A stretch of DNA of 64,000 nucleotides from Diphasiastrum complanatum (GCA_029204225.1 CM055100.1:5849409-5913408), one strand, 5' to 3'; counted from the stretch's first letter, positions 12,301 through 23,830 are shown. The notes: generated from the sequence alone by a model not told the origin. Numbers and translations: made by a program.

Positions 12301-12530
12301 ATGTCCATTCATTTTACTTCTCATCCTCTTTTAGTAAGATAAAGGCCAGAGATTCATATCTCGATTGTCCATTCATCACTAGTGGATAGAGTCATATCTT
12401 GTGGTACAAGTTGAGATGATATCTTTCTTTACATGTGCATCTTACTACAGCTAGTTTTGACATATCTAGTCAACAATGGAAGACAAAATGCAATCACCAA
12501 CCAAGCAGTATATTTGTTCTTGGGTATATT
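9355..12530. other. Unassigned intergenic region
   Basis: Open frames here are short (60-92 codons) and motif-free. Two stretches (about 10690-10720 and 11040-11075) share words around gccatatgggccat, suggesting old repeat content. No RNA gene, LTR or domain is recognised. Confidence 0.35.
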
Positions 12531-12539
12531 TTTCCCCAT

Positions 12540-12809
12540 ATTCCCTAAAAATACAAAGAATGGAAGAAAAAGAAACATAGAATATGCAAGAGCAATCACA
12601 ATATGCTATACAAAGAAGAGAAGGGAAAGAAAAATAAAGTATGCAAGAGCAATATGCTAGAGAGCGAGATTCATATTCCCTAAAAATACAAAGAAGTAAA
12701 GAAAAAGAAACATAGAATATGCAAGAGCAATCACCATATGCTATACAAAGAAGAGAAGGGAAAGAAACATAAAGTATGCAAGAGCAATCACAATATGCTA
12801 GAGAGCGAG
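12540..12809. repeat. 135-bp tandem duplication
   Basis: A unit beginning attccctaaaaatacaaaga occurs at 12540 and again at 12675, 135 bp apart, with about 90% or better identity by eye. Each copy contains an internal repeat of tatgcaagagcaat. The second copy ends near 12809 with ctagagagcgag, as the first does near 12668. It is non-coding. Confidence 0.8.
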
Positions 12810-12829
12810 CTTCTAAGCATAAACAACAT

Positions 12830-13680
12830 AAACATTTTTATAATCTCAAGGATATTATTTTGACATTAACATTAAATAATAAGTTTGATATAGTAGATCA
12901 AAATGCAAAAGGTTTCGGTTTATGTATATATAATCACTAAAGCCATGTCAATACTTACAAATAAAAGCAACAAGTAACAGGAAAATTGCGATAATTTAGA
13001 GGTACTCTTTGCCCCTACTAGGTCCTTATGTTGTTCATATAAATTATCCAGTTTGTGCTCTAATGATTATTGAGTCCCTTTTCATATTGCTTTGCATTGT
13101 ACCATGCTCTCCACCATTCTTGTTTAGCCATTTTTTCTAGAGCCGCTTAGCCCAAGCTAGGTACCATTTCCTTTGTATTTCAAGATTTTCAAAATCAATC
13201 TCATTCAATAACACCATGAGAGGAGAAATTCATGTGACTTAACATTAAAAAAAAAAAAATTGAAAGATTGGGTGATAAAGTGCAAGGATAGAAGAGGTGC
13301 ACAATGGTTTCCACTTCTTTATGGCATATTTATTCTTCTTGATACTTGCTACATCGTTGAGACAAAATTGCATGGTGATCCAGTAATGTCCTTCCCTAGA
13401 AATGACATGGTTCTATGCTAGCCAAGTTTGCTAGAGAAAAGTTATCCTACAAGTGTTCCATAAATAATGTAAATTACCTAGGAGATAAGAACCATCCTAA
13501 GAAAAATAGCATCACTTAATAGAATAGGAAGATTGATCCTTTGTTGTGGAGTGCCCCATATATGTTTCAAAATTGTAGCTATAGAAAAGGTGCAACACAC
13601 ATAGCCATGTCATTTATTGGGTAAAATTCTACCAAAAAAAACATTTCTCATCCTATTATTGTGAGAATTTGAGTTTAGGA
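12830..13680. other. No feature recognised
   Basis: AT-rich sequence with a poly-A run near 13247-13259. No coding motif, LTR or RNA gene is seen. Confidence 0.4.
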
Positions 13681-13682
13681 TC

Positions 13683-13795
13683 ATGGTTCGTAAGAGAGTT
13701 CAACATTTTCTAGCAGATCATCTGTCCCAAATCCCTAACCTACCCACCCCTGATCAAGGTGTCAACGATGATTTACCCAATGCCAGCATGACGGC
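13683..13795 (+). pseudogene. Ty3/gypsy RNase H-integrase linker sliver fused to copia sequence
   Basis: The first 35 or so codons of this 67-codon frame read FLADHLSQIPNLP ... GVNDDLPNA. That matches the stretch after RNase H in plant gypsy polyproteins (the ADHLSR word followed by an acidic linker). Without any stop the frame then turns into SLPKIFWAEADTTTAYLQN, which is copia integrase. Nothing of gypsy type lies upstream. The join must lie near 13790-13800. Confidence 0.6.
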
Positions 13796-15545
13796 CCATG
13801 CCTCTCTTCCAAAGATATTCTGGGCAGAAGCTGATACCACAACTGCCTATCTGCAGAATCAATCAATCACTAAACTAAGTCCCTAAATGGCAAAACACCT
13901 TATGAGGTATGGACATGATCGAAACCATCACTCAAGCATATTCGAGTGTTTGGATGCATTGCCTACGCTCAGATCCCTGTTAATCTAAGAAAGAAGTTGG
14001 GCGACACTAGCAGAAAGTCGATTTTCATCGGCTATTTCCCAGACCACAAAGCGTACAAGCTCTACAATCTAGACACTAAGAAATCGTTCACCAGTAGATA
14101 CGTCATTTTTGTGGAAGACCAATTTATCGACCCCAAGGAGAAAGCTCCATCGACTTCCTATCCCAGAGTTGTGACAATTTGGAACTCAACATTGATCAAC
14201 AACTCGATTCTGACTCCGACAAAGAGACGGCGGATCCTCGACAAGTCAAACCACATTAGAGGATTGAAGTTCAACCCAGAAGATCGCACTGATCCAGATA
14301 GCCTCCATCCCGATTCATGGATGATCCAACCTGCTACTTTGTGCAAGAACCAAACACTATTTCAAAGGCAATGTCGACACCTAATGCTAACCAATGGAAA
14401 GCAGCAATGGACACTGAATTTGACTCTCATCGAGAATCAAACATGGACTATCACTGAGCTACCAAAGGATCAAAATGCGATTCCTTGCAAATGGATCTTC
14501 AAAGCGAAGTATGATGCTGAAGGAAGATTAAATCGATACAAGGCCAGACTTGTTGCCAAAGGTTTCGCCTAGATTTCAGATCTGGATTATTCAGAGACCT
14601 TCAGCCCTGTCGTTAAGCATGTTTTGATTCGTCTACTACTCTCCTTTGCAGCTACAACCGATCTCGAAGTCCACCAATTAATGGATCTCCAGACTGCCTA
14701 CCTCAACGGGACTATTGAAGAGGAGATCTATATATCGCAGCCAAAAGGATATGAGCTCAGGGGCAAGGAACACCTAGTATGCAAAATTCACAAGGCTTTG
14801 TATCATCTGAAACAGTCACCAAGAGCCTGGTTTCAGAAAATCAATGCATTTCTAATTGAGAATGGTTTTAACCCAAACTCGGCAGACTCGAATGTTTACT
14901 TCAAGTCTCTTTTTCCTGCCTGCATAATCATCATTCTTTATGTGGATGATACATTACTTTTAGTAACAATCTAAATTTATTGAAGGATACGAAATATGCT
15001 AGCACATGAGTACAAAATGACTCCAGCCCATTACTGCCTTGGAATCCAGATTCATTGAAATCAATCCAACGGACAGATATATATCAGTCAACAACGATAT
15101 CCCACTAATGTGTTGGAAAAATATGTAATGACCAACTACAATTCAAGTTACTTTCCACTCGACCCTAGTTTGAAATTATCGAAGGAACAATGCCCTCAAA
15201 CCGAGGCAAAAAAGGAGGAAATGAAGCAATATCCATTTCACTCCATTATCGGCTCACTGATGTATGCAATGCTCTGCACTCGACCAGATCTTGCATACTC
15301 AATCAATTCACTTAGCCAGTTCCTATCGAATTCAGGTTCAACCCATTGGAAAGCACTCATAAAGGTCATGAAGTATGTCCAAGCAACAAAACATCTTAGT
15401 ATCTGTTGTGGAGGCAGCCAACCTGCCAATATTCTCGAAGGATACACAGATGCAGATTGGGCAGGAAATATCCACACCAGAAGATTGACTTCTGGATTTG
15501 TATTCTTATACAATCAAGATCCAATCTCATGGAACAGTCATAATG
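13796..15545 (+). pseudogene. Ty1/copia pol fragment: integrase end, reverse transcriptase, RNase H
   Basis: In order: the end of the integrase (FWAEADTTTAYLQN, then FGCIAYAQIP and FIGYFPDHKAYKLY at 13946-14110); the linker; RT starting near 14395 (CKWIFKAKYDAEGRLNRYKA, RLVAKGFA followed by a stop); the RT palm and fingers at 14624-14974 with HQLMDLQTAYLNGTIEEEIY, LYHLKQSPRAWF and the intact catalytic motif YVDD; then, after a break, RNase H-side sequence at 15110-15559 with MYAMLCTRPDLAYSINSLSQ and GYTDADWAG. At least three stops or frameshifts disrupt it. It ends abruptly after ISWNSHN, before the normal end of RNase H, where an opposite-strand copia fragment begins. No LTRs are found. Confidence 0.85.
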
Positions 15546-15549
15546 AGTT

Positions 15550-16055
15550 TTACATTTGACTCCATAGGTGTATCACAAGGCTTAGCATCTACCATATGAA
15601 ATATCTTTAGAATAGAGTTGGCATACTTTTCTTGACAAATGCAAGTAGATTAAGAAGATCTAAACACTTCTATTCGCAAGATATAATGCAAATGTCCAAG
15701 ATCATGCACCTCAAACTCCTTCTTGAGTGCAATCTTGATTTCATCAATATCTTGATTGTTGCCTCCACTCAATATGATGTCATCCACATAGATCAGCAAA
15801 ATGGTAACATGATTTTCAACAAACCTAAAATATAGTATATTATCACAACTCACTCATAACAAAATTTTGAGTAGAAAGGTGTTAAGTTTAGCATACCAAC
15901 TCCTTGAAGCTTGCTTAAGACCATACAAACTCTTTTGCAAATAACAAACATGATCATGTGAGATGTAGCCCTCGGGTTGTTCCATGTATACTTCCTCCTC
16001 AAGTTCACCATTCCTAAATGCATTAGTGATATTGTTCAGCATAGATGCTGATCCG
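15550..16055 (-). pseudogene. Ty1/copia reverse transcriptase fragment
   Basis: Minus-strand reading from about 16050: [40 protein letters not shown], one stop, then LLIYVDDIILSGGNNQDI (YVDD intact), FEVHDLGHLHYILRIEV and, after more stops, VDAKPCDTPMES. It is cut at both ends. A fragment of the same family, roughly 88% identical by eye over the shared part, lies at 60200-60540. The upstream edge abuts a gypsy integrase fragment near 16050; the downstream edge abuts the plus-strand copia fragment at about 15546. Confidence 0.8.
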
Positions 16056-17040
16056 TCGTGTTTCACACAGTTGTTCCAGATGAAATAACTTATTTGCTAG
16101 GATCTGTCGATTATCTAGCTCAAGATTATAGGCTACTCGAAGGGATGGAATATGGAATTCTACAGGCATCACGGCTTCTTGGCCGTATGCTAGCTGAAAA
16201 GGGGTTAAGCATGTAGCTCTCTTCGGGGTGGTGCGATAAGCCCATAAAGCAGCATGAAGTTCCCAATCAAATCGACTAGATTCGACGGTTTTGGTGCGAA
16301 TTCCACATAGGATTTTATTGGTGGATTCCACCTAGCCATTGCATCTTGGATAATATGGAGAACTTTCTCGATGTACCACAAAAAATTTGGAAAGAAGATC
16401 TGTTATGACAAAGTTAAGAAAATGTGTACTATCACTGATAAGTTCTAGAGGACATCCAAAATGAACGATAACCTGTTCATAGAGAAATTTTGTGGTAGAA
16501 CGAGCGTCAGCATTACGAACAGCTCTTGCTTCAGTCCATTTGGTACAATAGTTCGTAGCTACTATGATGTAACGCGATTGTGTGTGCCGAGCAGCGAGAC
16601 TAATGGGTCCAACATAATCAATCTCCCATTTTTGAAAAGCTTGATCAATGGTTACAGGGTGTAAAGGCATCTAGTCGGTCTTTTGAAAGCGTTTTGTGCA
16701 TTGGCAGACATCACATGCCTTTGTGTAACTGTGCATATCCTTGAAGAGTGTTGGCCACCAAAAACCGACCAAGAGGATTTTCTTAGTAGTCATTACAGAA
16801 GAGAAATGGTCTGCACCAATACCTTCATGAGTGAGGAAAATTACAGAGGGTATTTCACTTTCAGTAAGACAACGTCGGATGATTCCATCTAACCCTTGCT
16901 TGTATAGTTGGCCTGCAATTAACGTATAAGTTTTGGTTTTGAGGACCAACGCACGTTGTTCAGGTTTAGATAAGGAAGAATCCATTTGCCCTGAAGTTAA
17001 ATACTCTGTGATTTTCTTAGCCCAAACGGGTGTAGAGTCA
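16050..17040 (-). pseudogene. Ty3/gypsy integrase fragment lodged between copia pieces
   Basis: Minus-strand order: WAKKITEYLTSGQMDSSLS (about 17030-16980); the HHCC zinc domain (THEGIGADHFSS ... GFWWPTLFKDMHSYTKACDVC); a stop at 16671; the core with WEIDYVGPISLAARH, ATNYCTKWTEARAV and LELISDSTHFLN, where two residues seem lost after the second catalytic Asp; SPYYPRCNG followed by a stop; and LWAYRTTPKRAT with YGQEAVMPVEFHIPSLRV. It ends at about 16060, where the frame slides into copia RT. The first two catalytic Asp remain; the last Glu region is broken by the stop at 16332. Confidence 0.85.
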
Positions 17041-17044
17041 ACTT

Positions 17045-18205
17045 AAAATTCGAAAGCAGATTCTTGGTAAGTATAGGAATATGAAGAACGTTGGACAACA
17101 ACTTAACATCACCTTTCTGGAACTCGACTTTGACTGTAACTTCTTCACCTTTGATAGAATGAAATGAGTTGTCTCCAAGTTGCATAACTCTTGAAAGGGT
17201 GAATGGCTTGTAGCATTGGAACCAGTCTCAATGGTGAGTCATATGTTGAGTTGCTCCGAAGTCCAAGTACCGGGAGTCGATATCCTGATGTTTTCCAACC
17301 TTGGTCATAAAGACAGCTTCATCTTCCTCTTGTTGCTGGATCGAGTGACTGGTTGTAACAGTATTGGCTTGTTGTTGGAACTGCTTATTCTTCTCGTTGT
17401 TGTACTTCAAAGTTCGGCAGTCCTTGATGAGATGACCAATCCTCTTACAGTATTTACAGAATAGCTTCAGTCTTTGCTGAAATGATGAAGGCTCTGAGAT
17501 TGATGCTTCATTTGGTACAGGCTGCTGCATGTTGTTCTTCTTGTCAGGATAATCTGACTGTGTAGATCTCTTGGATCTGAAGTTCAGATTTCTTTTGGAA
17601 TATAGAGCTTGAGGATCCGATCCTGAGCCTGAGGATGCAGTTCTTCTGATCTCCTCTTGTAGTAGCATCGAAATTACTCTTGATAGAGCGAGATGCTCCT
17701 GGGTTGAAATTGCCATGACCCAATTTTCATAGGCATCAAGTAGACTCGATAATAGAGTCGTAACAACATCGGAATCTTCAATGACTGAGTCAGTTGAAAT
17801 CATCTGCTCCATAAGATTTTTGAAAGTGTTGAGATGACTCGAAACACTATCTGTATCAAACATTCTCAAGGTGAAGAATTTCTTCCTCAAATGAAGTTTG
17901 GAAGTGACGTCCCTGATATCGTAAAGAGTTGTTAGGATGTCTCATGCATCCTTTGCAATCTAAGCAGCTCGTATATGGCTGATTTGAGAGTGTTTGATAT
18001 TGAGAGTAATCATGGCGAATGTCTTGCCATCTCTTAATCTCCATTTGGTGATGATGGTTGCATCACATTCTGGCTTGACCTCTGCGCCATCAACTATGTC
18101 CCACAGTTCTTTGGCAAGTAGAACTGCTTTCATTTTGAACTTCCAGATATGGTAGTTATCTCCATCGAGTTTGTCGATCAGAGATGAACTAGAAGATGGA
18201 TCCAT
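17045..18205 (-). pseudogene. Ty1/copia gag-protease, decayed
   Basis: Gag forms the particle and the aspartic protease cleaves the polyprotein. The frame starts at 18205 with MDPSSSSSLIDKLDGDNYHI (the usual copia gag N-terminus) and stays in one frame down to about 17045, with stops at about 17957 and 17940 and another at 17228. Visible parts are the gag helical domain, the zinc knuckle CKYCKRIGHLIKDC (CX2CX4HX4C, about 17415-17450), and a protease start reading YLDFGATQHMTH, in which the catalytic DSGA has become DFGA. A last piece, LLSNVLHIPILTKNLLSN, follows. The frame is then replaced by gypsy sequence. Confidence 0.85.
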
Positions 18206-18334
18206 TATGGTATAAAGTGAGATATCGTTGGTAGAAACGACAATATCGGAATACTGTTAGCTGTGCACTTGCTGAACGATGCTTAGAAACAAGACTAATA
18301 ACCTGCAATAGAAATGCAGATTACTGAATCACCC

Positions 18335-18346
18335 GCTCTAATACCA
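18335..18346 (-). other. Retrotransposon primer-binding site
   Basis: The minus strand reads TGGTATTAGAGC, complementary (one variant base) to the 3' end of initiator Met tRNA, the usual plant copia primer. It lies about 130 bp upstream of the gag start at 18205 and directly next to a TG...CA type LTR edge at 18347. Confidence 0.7.
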
Positions 18347-18780
18347 TGTCGAAAATCAATGGGATAGCAACGGAAGTAGAACAACGGACGGTTGTAGATC
18401 GGAAGTGCAACAATTACCAACAATATGGGCGTGAAGCTGATGAGCACAATTCAATGAGGCGCAAATATTTTAGAGCTTCCGTCTCTATATAGATAACTAA
18501 CTGAAAATATATTTATTTACAAGATATTTTCAAGTCTTTCAGATCAATGCCTTTCTACCTACTTAATTAATTACAACCGCCTTCTGAGTAATAAAGACTA
18601 TGTACAAATAGGTGAACTGCCGTAAAGTCTTGGATCGACTTTTCCTTGATGACGAAGTCAGATTGTTCGGCCTAGTCCGATTTGTCGACTGCCTCAATTT
18701 TGTTGGCTGCCTCAAATTTGTCGACTTTTTAAAAAACGACATCCACACGTGCGGTATTACGTCCGTACTGTACGGCCTCA
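18347..18780 (-). repeat. Probable 5' LTR of the minus-strand copia relic
   Basis: The inner edge (tgtcgaaaa at 18347) is fixed by the primer-binding site. On the minus strand a TATA-like CTATATAG lies near 18490. The outer edge is a guess: 18780 ends with CA on the plus strand and is followed by a poly-A run. No second copy exists in the window to confirm it. Confidence 0.4.
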
Positions 18781-19975
18781 AAAAAAAAAAAACCTTCGCA
18801 CATTGACATTACGCAGGGGAAGGCCCTCTTCCTCTCGGCCATTCCACCATGCTCGAGCACAAGCCCTCAGGCATTGGCCCTCCCAAGGTGGAACGCCCTC
18901 GAGGGAGGTCCCCCCCCCGCCCCCAAACTAAAGTTCATAAAAATTTACAAAAGGCACTTTATGGCCACAAAAAGTCCTTAGGGAAGAAAAACTTAGGTGC
19001 TTTGCCAATCCTCTACACTTGAAATGCATCTTTCTAAGAAATTGATCCGATGGACTGATGTAGAGGCACATTGCTGACAGTGGCAAGTGTGAACGCAAAG
19101 AAGTGCACTCTTTAATAAAGAGAACAGTAGACCGTTTCCCTATGCGTAGGATCTAGATCCCGCTTCAATCTCAACGTCAATACTAGTGTAGTGCCAAGCC
19201 ACTGCCAAGGATAGGAACAACGGCCATTCGTTCGGCGTACAGTAAATAAGCGACGGTGAGAGGGAAATTGTCAATCAAAGAGAAGTTTCCAAGGCATGAA
19301 GGATGGCGGCATAGTTCAAGAATGGAACCAGCATCTTTTCCCAAAAACCCTGATTTGCTGCCTCAAGTGGTTGTAAATATTGGTTGTGTATTCCAAGAAT
19401 TTGCGGCATCTTTATTAGAAAGACGCTCGACCAGAACACATTCATCATACTTGGAGCAATTGAAAAGACTATCACTATCGCCTTTATCCGATATCTAAAC
19501 ATTGCAAGACTTCCAAACCCATTTCAAAGACCTTGAGGCATCCATAGCTAGAACGAGTTTCATCACCGAATTTTATCTTTACGTGCTTATATTGATATGA
19601 CGTTCGAGAGGTGTGAAAGATGGTGTCATGATGATTATCTTGCTTAGAAAAAAGCCATCATAGAAAATAGAGATTTATAATGAGATTCAAGAGTGGGATG
19701 CATTATTACAGATTTGCTCTTCCACGTGAAATCTGAAAGGTGGATTACATTAAATATCCTACTGATCAGACTCAGTTGTGAGGAACAATACTAGTATGTC
19801 ACAGTTCTGATATCAATTTGTGGCAGTTGAAAAGAAAAGCTTTATTGATTTGCAATTCCGCAAAGTGCTGTGAGGCTCCTTGGGAAAGCAGCCAAGACGT
19901 CGTAGACGAAATCTGTTCACTTATCAGAGCAGTGATTCCCAGAAGGCTTAGCATTAGCAGTAAGCTTCAATAAAT
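18781..19975. other. No gene recognised
   Basis: Starts with a poly-A run and a C-rich run near 18910-18922. Short open frames around 19256-19502 overlap on both strands and have no motif. Confidence 0.35.
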
Positions 19976-19982
19976 TTTGATC

Positions 19983-20420
19983 GGGCTTACCCAAAGATTT
20001 AAGATGTCAATTCTGTGGAGATTCAGAGTGATAACTCGTTGAAGGGTTAGCAATAACCTTCAGTAAATTTAGATTGGGCTTACCCAAAGATTGAAGACGT
20101 CAATTCTGTTGGGATTCAGAGTGATAACTCGTTGAAGGGTTAGCAGTAACCTTCAGTAAATTTAGATTGGGCTTACCCAAAGATTTAAGACGTCAATTCT
20201 GTGGAGATTCAGAGTGATAACTCGTTGAAGGGTTAGCAGTAACCTTCAGTAAATTTCGATTCGGGCTTACCCAAAAATGTAAGATGTCAATTCTGTGGAG
20301 ATTCAGAGTGATAACTCGTTGAAGGGTTAGCAGTAACCTTCAGTAAATTTCGATTGGGCTTACCCAAAGATTTAAGATGTTAATTCTGTGGAGATTCAGA
20401 GTGATAACTCGTTCCGCGCA
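19983..20420. repeat. Tandem array of a 93-94 bp unit, about 4.7 copies
   Basis: The word gggcttacccaaa starts at 19983, 20076, 20169, 20263 and 20356, giving periods of 93, 93, 94 and 93 bp. Each unit also holds gagtgataactcgttgaagg and agcagtaaccttcagtaaat. Copies differ at only a few positions, so the array is young or homogenised. It ends within the fifth copy at gataactcgtt. It lies roughly 0.7 kb past the 3' end of the minus-strand ligase gene. Confidence 0.92.
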
Positions 20421-21132
20421 AACTAACCGTTCAACTGATTATCGATTATTCTTGAGCGCGAAACTATTAGTGTCAAACAAATTTTCGGAGACCATCTCAT
20501 ATAACGTGAAGAATTTTTTTTTGTTGGGGGGGGGGGGAGGGGGGCGAAAGCTCTACAACATCTTGTAATAGAAATCTAGTCAGACAAATAAGGAGCAGAT
20601 ATGGAGACAGACGAATTCAAGAAAAATGCCAGAATCAGGGGCATAAACTTTCCATACTTTCATAAGATACAAAACCTCACATAGAAATATAGAGTTTCAA
20701 ATTCTGTTTAAGTTCGACAGTAAAGTAAGAGGATAATGGATGTATAAACGATTCATAAACTATGAATTGGTGAATCACTTTCGTCGCTACAACGCACTTC
20801 ACAACCATAAGAACAATATGCTATCACTCCCAGAACCTTTAAGCACCAGTGATCGCACATAGCAAAAGTTTCAGTATGTACAAAAATTTGCACATGCAGG
20901 GAGATCTCGCGCACCATTAATTACAAAAAAATCCACTGAACGAGAGTGCAGGATCGTAAGTTGAGGTAATTTTTATCACTAGAACATCTTGAAGAAACAG
21001 TACTATTCTTCACCGGTTTAGTTGTTTGTCGAATACGCTCCAAATAACTTCACAATAGGAGATCGAGGCGTGATCCTTTCATATATCAAATCGCTTAAAA
21101 TTGGAGAGATGGTATTACCGTCGTCGTTGAAC
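20421..21132. other. 3' flank of the RING ligase gene
   Basis: AT-rich, with a G-run (tttgttggggggg type) near 20511-20542. It probably includes the 3' UTR of the minus-strand gene; no clear poly-A signal could be picked out with confidence. Confidence 0.4.
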
Positions 21133-22801
21133 TCATGACATGTGAACCTGGACACTTGCGTTCTTGATTGAGCGACAGATAGGGCACGCATCTAGTCGAG
21201 TTTCACAATCCTTGCAAAGACAAAGATGTCTGCAAGGTAGGAGTAGGATGGAGACGTCATTGCATTGGCACACCCGACAAGTTCTTTGCTCTTTGAGCTC
21301 CTTGTTCTCCCTAAAAGCTCGAGCATGAGCATCTGCGAGATCATCATAATGAGAAGATGCAGCATCATCCGCTTCACTGTCTCCACACCCCTCTCTGCTA
21401 TGCTCCCTACTCAAAGCTACGGCCTGCTGCAAATTATTTCTCAATGTTGTAACCATTGCTTCATTATTCTTGGCTTGTTTCTGCCATAGGTGGGCCTCTA
21501 TTGTTAGCTGCTTCACCCTTTCTTCAAGTTCTTTATTTCTACGGTTAACTTTCTCAACCTCATTCTCTTTATCTCTAAGACGTTTAGCAATCCCTTCCTC
21601 GATAGTGGCAAGAAGAGCTTTAGAATGCCGCTGTCTTTTTTCTTCAAGATTTTGTCTCACTTGCTCTCCCTGGCAAAATCCAAAGTTGAATTAGTTTGAA
21701 GGACTGACTGATTGCGCTCCAATTTAAGATCCAGGGGTTACTTGAATACTAATCCTAAGACTCACCCATAAAATTTCAAAGACGAAAATCTCTGGACCAT
21801 ATATACATCAAAATGTATTAAGGTGGCACCTGAGCTTTGAGGTATTGATCGATCTCGTCTCTCTGTTGCTGTAAATGTGCAGAAACTTCATCATTTAGGA
21901 ATGATAGAAAAGATGAGCCCTCCACCCTTCCACTTGTAGAGGTGGATGTCGAATTAAGTCTTTCATCTTCAAATGCTAGTTTCAAGCCTGTAGACACACC
22001 GGCTGATTGAGGAATTATAACTGTCGAAGCTCCATGATTTTGATGAAAATCAATAACGTTTAGAAGTTGCTGTTGACGACGTTGAGGGGCAAGAAGGTCA
22101 TCGACTTCTCTTGGTCGTTTTCTAGACGCAAGCAAATTACAAGCGATTTCGTTCTCGTTATCGCAAACGACACCTGCTAGTGCTTGCTGGGACTGATTGG
22201 TTCCTGCGACTGAAGAACAATGAAACTGATCACAATAAATCCAACCCCTAACAGCTAAAGATTGACAATAACAACACTTCATCTATAAAATTCACCATAA
22301 ATGCAAATGCAAACGATTTAAGCACAAAGAAATCACTCTGATTGCTCTTTTATTAATCCACGTTGCCAGACAAAAGAATAACGTCGTAGAATTAGCTCGT
22401 ACGTGATCCAAAGAGGCGTAGTTGGTTGGCTACTCCGGCAACAGTTGCAGACTGGAGCTGTTGATAATCTTCAAGGGTCGTTAAACCGAAAGCAGGTCCA
22501 GACAAGAAATTCCTACTTTCTCCCGCAAGAGTTTGGCGAGTCCTGATCAATAATAGATTAGCACACTAACATCAGCGAATATTATCTGAAATCTCGCAGA
22601 AGTCGGAAAGAGGTTGTACTGCTGACATCTTGATAAATTCTAGGTGCGAAGTCTAAAAGACTGCGCAGTTGAACAAAAGCGGCACAAATAAGGATTGAAG
22701 AGAATCGGTTATTAGACGGGCTTTTGTAGGATAATGTACACCAACCTGTTCCGAAGATCGGATAAAAGGACATTGGTGGGATACTGTGCTTGCACTGCCA
22801 T
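21133..22801 (-). CDS. BOI-related RING-type E3 ubiquitin ligase (BRG family), four exons
   Basis: This is the one clear cellular gene. It would transfer ubiquitin to target proteins; the BOI/BRG family is known in Arabidopsis for roles in cell-death control, stress and gibberellin responses. Exons, minus strand: 22801-22746, 22542-22403, 22209-21830, 21669-21133. All junctions are GT...AG and phases match (2, 1, 0), giving about 370 residues. The start MAVQAQYPTNVLL is the family's usual N-terminus; an in-frame ATG 46 codons upstream is less likely. Exon 2 carries GPAFGLTTLEDYQQL. Residues about 195-310 are a long coiled coil (EKRQRHSKALLATIEEG, NRRNKELEERVKQL). The C-terminal RING, residues about 323-357, has CRVC, 11 residues, CRHLCLC, KDC and CPIC, with all Zn ligands in place. 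Exon 2/3 edges are predicted, not proven. Nothing suggests decay. Confidence 0.88.
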
Positions 22802-23830
22802 CGAAATGCCAGGACCTTCAAATTCTTCCACGTTAGAACAGAAGAGGTCTTCAATCTTACTAACTAAATGATTTCTTGCTGATCTTCTCTGCTTTCTTGC
22901 TTGAAAAACGGGTTTCTTGTCTATCGAAAATATACACAATTCAGAACAAAGACAGAAAAGAATATAGACATAAGTACTGGAGGGAACGAATCCAAGAGGC
23001 GATAAAAGCGCTCGAAAACAATCTCTGTAATCATAAATCTTGCCCGGTCAGAGAACTTCAAATGCAATACAGCAAGAAGCTTGCACCACCAAGGAAAAGA
23101 AGATCAATCCTAGGCAAGAAGCACACAGAAACCCAGGCTTTGTAGAAGACGGAAGGAAGAGGAGACCAAACAAAGTGATCGAAGACGCAACTCGAGTGTA
23201 TTACAATTTACAAACAAGCGATGGCTGAAGGAAAGGCCCGGTGTCTTGAGATAAAGAAGGGAAGACCAAATAGTCGAGAGTCTGGCAGCGATGGAAAGAA
23301 ACGTGGGCCGTGCGTAGGTACGTGTGATAAGTAAGTGGCAACACAAGAGAGAGCGGGCAAGCGAGACAGCCCATAGGCATCATTAAGGGAGGGAGAAAGA
23401 ACTGTGAAATGGCAGGAGGCAGCAGCAGCAGGAGGTGAGAGAGGCCAGGCCCCATCCATTACGCGAAGTGAGATGAGTGAGAGAGGCCGAACAAGGCAAA
23501 GCAAAAGGCGAAGGCATATATGAAATTAGAATAGTGGACCGCGCAGCTCAGCAGCACAGACAGCAGTATATGTTGCGAAGCAGCAGCGGATGTGGTGGTA
23601 GCAGGTAACGGAGATGCAGAGAGGTGGCGAGTTCGGGTAGTCCTAACTGACAGATGCTCTCAGCGTCTGTAACCGCCGCGGCCACGTGGCTATGTAAAGG
23701 AGAAAATATGGTCATGTGGGTGGATGCCTTTCCGTGCCGGCGGTTGGGGCGCTTTTCCTGCTCAAAGTTCTCGGGAAGATTTGCGCTGGTGGAAAATAAA
23801 TCTCCACATTCAATTAATTAGCTTTGCAAT
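22802..23830 (-). promoter_or_regulatory. Upstream region of the RING ligase gene
   Basis: No separate gene is seen; short frames overlap on both strands. The stretch is purine-rich on the plus strand, which means CT-rich on the coding strand, as is common in plant 5' leaders. A TATATG word lies near 23516-23523 on the minus strand, about 0.7 kb before the start codon, and could be a TATA element if the leader is long or spliced. Precise promoter elements cannot be fixed. Confidence 0.3.

Noticed and set aside
12433-12660. 75-codon frame
   Set aside because: Overlaps the 135-bp tandem duplication; repetitive Lys/Arg-rich product, no domain.
23110-23504. Several minus-strand frames upstream of the ligase gene
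   Set aside because: Overlapping, Leu/Pro/Ser-rich, in CT-rich leader or promoter DNA; no splice link to the gene could be supported.
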